21,995 nucleotides of DNA from Saccoglossus kowalevskii. Lineage: Eukaryota; Hemichordata; Enteropneusta; Harrimaniidae. The stretch spans positions 29,136-51,130 of the forward strand of contig NW_003152255.1 in assembly GCF_000003605.2 (NCBI RefSeq), in the 5' to 3' direction. The stretch's first letter is position 1. Each line of letters starts with the position of its first letter. The notes beneath the pieces were generated by a model. The model was not told where the DNA came from, did no database searches, and worked only from the letters and a program-made list of their open reading frames with translations. Shown here one piece after another: positions 19,837 through 21,995 of the stretch. Position numbers and translations under genes: made by a program.

Positions 19837-20219
19837 ATAATACTCAACTGTACCAGCCTCAGCCAACACCAAAATCATCACAACCAACATCAAGCAATGC
19901 GCCATCAGCGGCTGGTATGACCACACAGATGGCCAGTCTGTCTGTATCTGTGCAGTCAGATAGCGAGAGAGTTACAGAACAACAGTTGATGTTTGTGGCT
20001 GAGAAAATGAACGGCGACTGGGAAAGTCAGGCAATAAGACTTGGTTTCCAAAGCGCGGACGTCGCTCGATTTAAAAACGACAACAATGGAATGATTATGC
20101 AGATACATGCAATGCTCCGTGCCTGGAGGACAAAAAAAGGACCGGATGCAACATGTGAACGTCTCAAACAAGAACTGAAAGATGCTGGAGTTGACTTGGA
20201 TGCTTATGGGCTCCTATGA
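19837..20219 (+). CDS. Death domain exon of the CRADD/RAIDD-like adaptor
   Basis: Acceptor aatcattgcatttcag ends at 19836; the phase is 1 in. A Pro/Ser/Gln/Thr-rich linker (YQPQPTPKSSQPTSS) leads to a Death domain of about 80 residues. It starts near VTEQQLMFVAEKMNGDWESQ, passes RLGFQSADVARFKNDN and MLRAWRTKKGPDATCERLKQ, and ends LKDAGVDLDAYGLL before TGA 20217-20219. Order and residues parallel the human CRADD Death domain ([40 protein letters not shown]), which binds PIDD1 in the PIDDosome. An internal ATG at 19917 could give a Death-only form. The CARD-then-Death order supports CRADD rather than a caspase or an NLR. Confidence 0.78.
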
Positions 20220-20445
20220 AATTGACAGACAAATGTAAATAATTAAACAAAATAACTTATACAGAATTGTGAAAGGTCATGCAACCGCGTGGGACCCTTA
20301 TTGATTGCAATGTGTCGTGACCACGAAGCTTTTTAATTTCACATGGACAAACCGAGTGTGTGACATCTTTGAATGAACATGTTGCAATTACCCGGTATGC
20401 GAAGAGTGACTCGACCCTTTATAAAAATAAAATAGTGAATTGAAT
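20220..20445 (+). other. 3' UTR of the CRADD-like gene
   Basis: Short AT-rich stretch after the TGA, ending shortly after the poly(A) signal at 20426. An ATTAAA variant lies at about 20241. Confidence 0.5.
20426..20431 (+). terminator. poly(A) signal AATAAA, CRADD-like gene
   Basis: AATAAA within aaaaataaaatag, about 207 bases after the stop codon, followed by a T-containing region. It is the first canonical signal downstream. Confidence 0.55.
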
Positions 20446-20522
20446 ATCATCTGTTCCCTTCACATTATAGACGTATTTTATTCAGTCAAATAAGTATGGT
20501 CACTAAAACTACTTTAGGCCAC

Positions 20523-20550
20523 ACACAGTCCCTGTGTTTAGGGACTGTGT
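20523..20550. repeat. perfect 10-bp stem hairpin
   Basis: acacagtccc, an 8-base loop tgtgttta, then gggactgtgt. The arms are perfect complements. It lies about 90 bases past the CRADD-like poly(A) signal. It may be a repeat-family fragment or a transcription pause element. No poly-T typical of pol III or bacterial termination follows. Confidence 0.6.
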
Positions 20551-20559
20551 TTAGGCACA

Positions 20560-21995
20560 AACAACAGTTTCAACTTTTGAATAGTCATTTTAGAGCAATT
20601 TTCCATTGGTTTCTATGGTAAAAGTGTTTTATTATATATATCAACGTTTTGTCCTCAATATAATACAAATTATTATATATCCATTACTGTAACCTACCCA
20701 GAATAATATAATTTCCGGTATTAGCAATTAATGTGCAAACCAGGAAGAAGAATCCAATTATTATGCAAATTTACAAGGTTATTGGATTCAGTTTGACTTC
20801 TTGACCTCATCAGCAATTCAATGTAACTTATGAAAATATATTTTCCTAAGTGAAAACAAAATAAAATAATGTTGATTCAAAACTCTATAATTTGACTCTG
20901 TCTTGTAACCTTGTATGAACAAGGAAATGTTGACTGTGGTTATCAACAAGGTCCGTTAATACAACCGTATTCCAATGCTGATCTTCAAAGCTGATCACTT
21001 CTCTCGGTCGCCACTACATGTAACCATGGACCTATTATGTACATTTAGTTGCGACATTACTTAACCTTACAAGTCTCTGACATTATCTTTGCTATATGAT
21101 GTACTGTGACACAAGTTCTGTTATTTTTATTAATAACTATAAAATAATATAGCTCCTATTTGAAAATGTTGATAATTAATATATATTTTTCCTGAAATAC
21201 ATGCTTTACAGAGCAAATCCTATGAAAAAATATTCCTTTATTATTCCCTTTCACACTTTTTTTTTCTTGGGTTGAAAAAACATAAGTTGATCACTTTTGC
21301 TCAAATCAATAATTATGAAATTCAATCCTATTTTATTGGTTGAACTACATGTAAACAACATTAAAATCCATTTCAGTCAGGAAAAATACCAAAAAATTGA
21401 TAATAATAACAACACACTGATGGCAAGAATCACTTTTGTAATCAATTGTTTTTATTTTCGTAATAATGTCATTTAAATAAATAAAAAACATAAACTCATA
21501 GACATAGGCAAGGTGTAAAATGTAATCTGCTATTATATTTGTCCGTAATTTGTACAAAGATCTTTTTTTTGTTGTGTAATTAGTACGCAATTTCCAATTT
21601 TGATTCATAAACACAAATTATCAAATATATTATAAAAATGTAATTAGGAATTTGCTTTATCTGTAAAGTGTAAAAACCTATTTTTACTGTAAATGGAACT
21701 TTTATTTTATTTCCTGTAAAAACGCAAAATGCTTTTTTTATTTCCTGTAACCTGTACCAGCTATCCTCTCTTGCCCCCCCCCTGTAATATTTAGACCAAA
21801 AACATGTGACACACATCAGAGTTCCCAATTAAAAAATATTTTCAACAATGATGAGATGAAGATCATAATAACAAACAGTTCATGCTAACCTTTAACAAAG
21901 TAAATATTTGAGTAAATTGGGGATACCTGCAACTGTAATTGTCTTGTCAGGCTGCTGGTACAACCGGTAATGGCTGGCCATATGGGTACTGATTT
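20560..21995. other. AT-rich spacer to the window end
   Basis: No gene recognised. Open frames on the - strand (21345-21614, 21580-21828) are AT-rich and low-complexity. Several TTTATT (AATAAA on the - strand) between about 21440 and 21740 could mark the 3' end of a convergent gene beyond the window, but no coding exon supports this. Confidence 0.4.

Noticed and set aside
21925-21995. Possible exon at the right edge on the - strand (frame ISTHMASHYRLYQQPDKTITVAG with an AG/GTATCC donor)
   Set aside because: Only about 70 bases are visible and other frames are equally plausible, so it cannot be supported without sequence beyond the edge.
1-21995. CRISPR arrays, operons, bacterial promoters or origins
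   Set aside because: The sequence is clearly animal nuclear DNA with spliced genes. No regularly spaced short repeats or prokaryotic gene layout were seen.

Overview
The window is animal nuclear DNA. Evidence is introns with GT/AG borders, long UTRs, AATAAA signals, AT-rich spacers and two recognisable metazoan gene families. Compact introns (about 0.2-0.8 kb) and the mix of families suggest an invertebrate, perhaps a deuterostome such as a hemichordate, echinoderm or lancelet. I cannot fix the species from sequence alone.

Left part (1-about 8.8 kb, + strand): the 3' portion of a KMT2E/SETD5-type (MLL5-like, fly upSET-like) chromatin regulator. Eight exons (927-7119) join in consistent phase into about 1,117 C-terminal residues rich in Ser/Thr/Pro. 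They contain TPLKKRRLR, the family block VSLLEYRKRRK, two polyproline runs and a Gln-rich tail with 17 consecutive Gln. The PHD and SET domains would lie upstream, outside the window. A long 3' UTR runs to an AATAAA at 8787. An 84-bp repeat occurs twice inside this gene (3997-4080 and 5906-5989). The first copy sits just past the predicted donor of the largest exon and carries a stop, followed by an intronic AATAAA, so a short alternative 3' end is possible.

Middle part (about 8.8-17.9 kb): mostly intergenic. It holds a MITE-like element with about 25-bp inverted ends (9367-9650), a neighbouring small repeat array, and a long, broken, coding-looking tract of unknown identity (about 10.0-13.4, 14.15-14.83 and 15.1-15.7 kb). 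It also holds a (TA)17 microsatellite and a tRNA-like SINE head on the - strand near 14.9 kb.

Right part (17.9-20.4 kb, + strand): a CRADD/RAIDD-like locus. Two CARD-coding segments (17978-18254 and 19376-about 19627) lie upstream of one exon encoding a Death domain (19837-20219). The first CARD ends in a phase-1 donor that matches the phase of the Death-domain acceptor. The second CARD lies between them, has its own upstream region and an open end, and does not match that phase. This suggests alternative CARD first exons, or a CARD-only gene nested in the intron of a CARD-Death adaptor gene. In vertebrates the CARD-Death adaptor CRADD links PIDD1 to caspase-2.

From 20.44 kb to the end I see AT-rich spacer with one strong hairpin (20523-20550) and no convincing gene.
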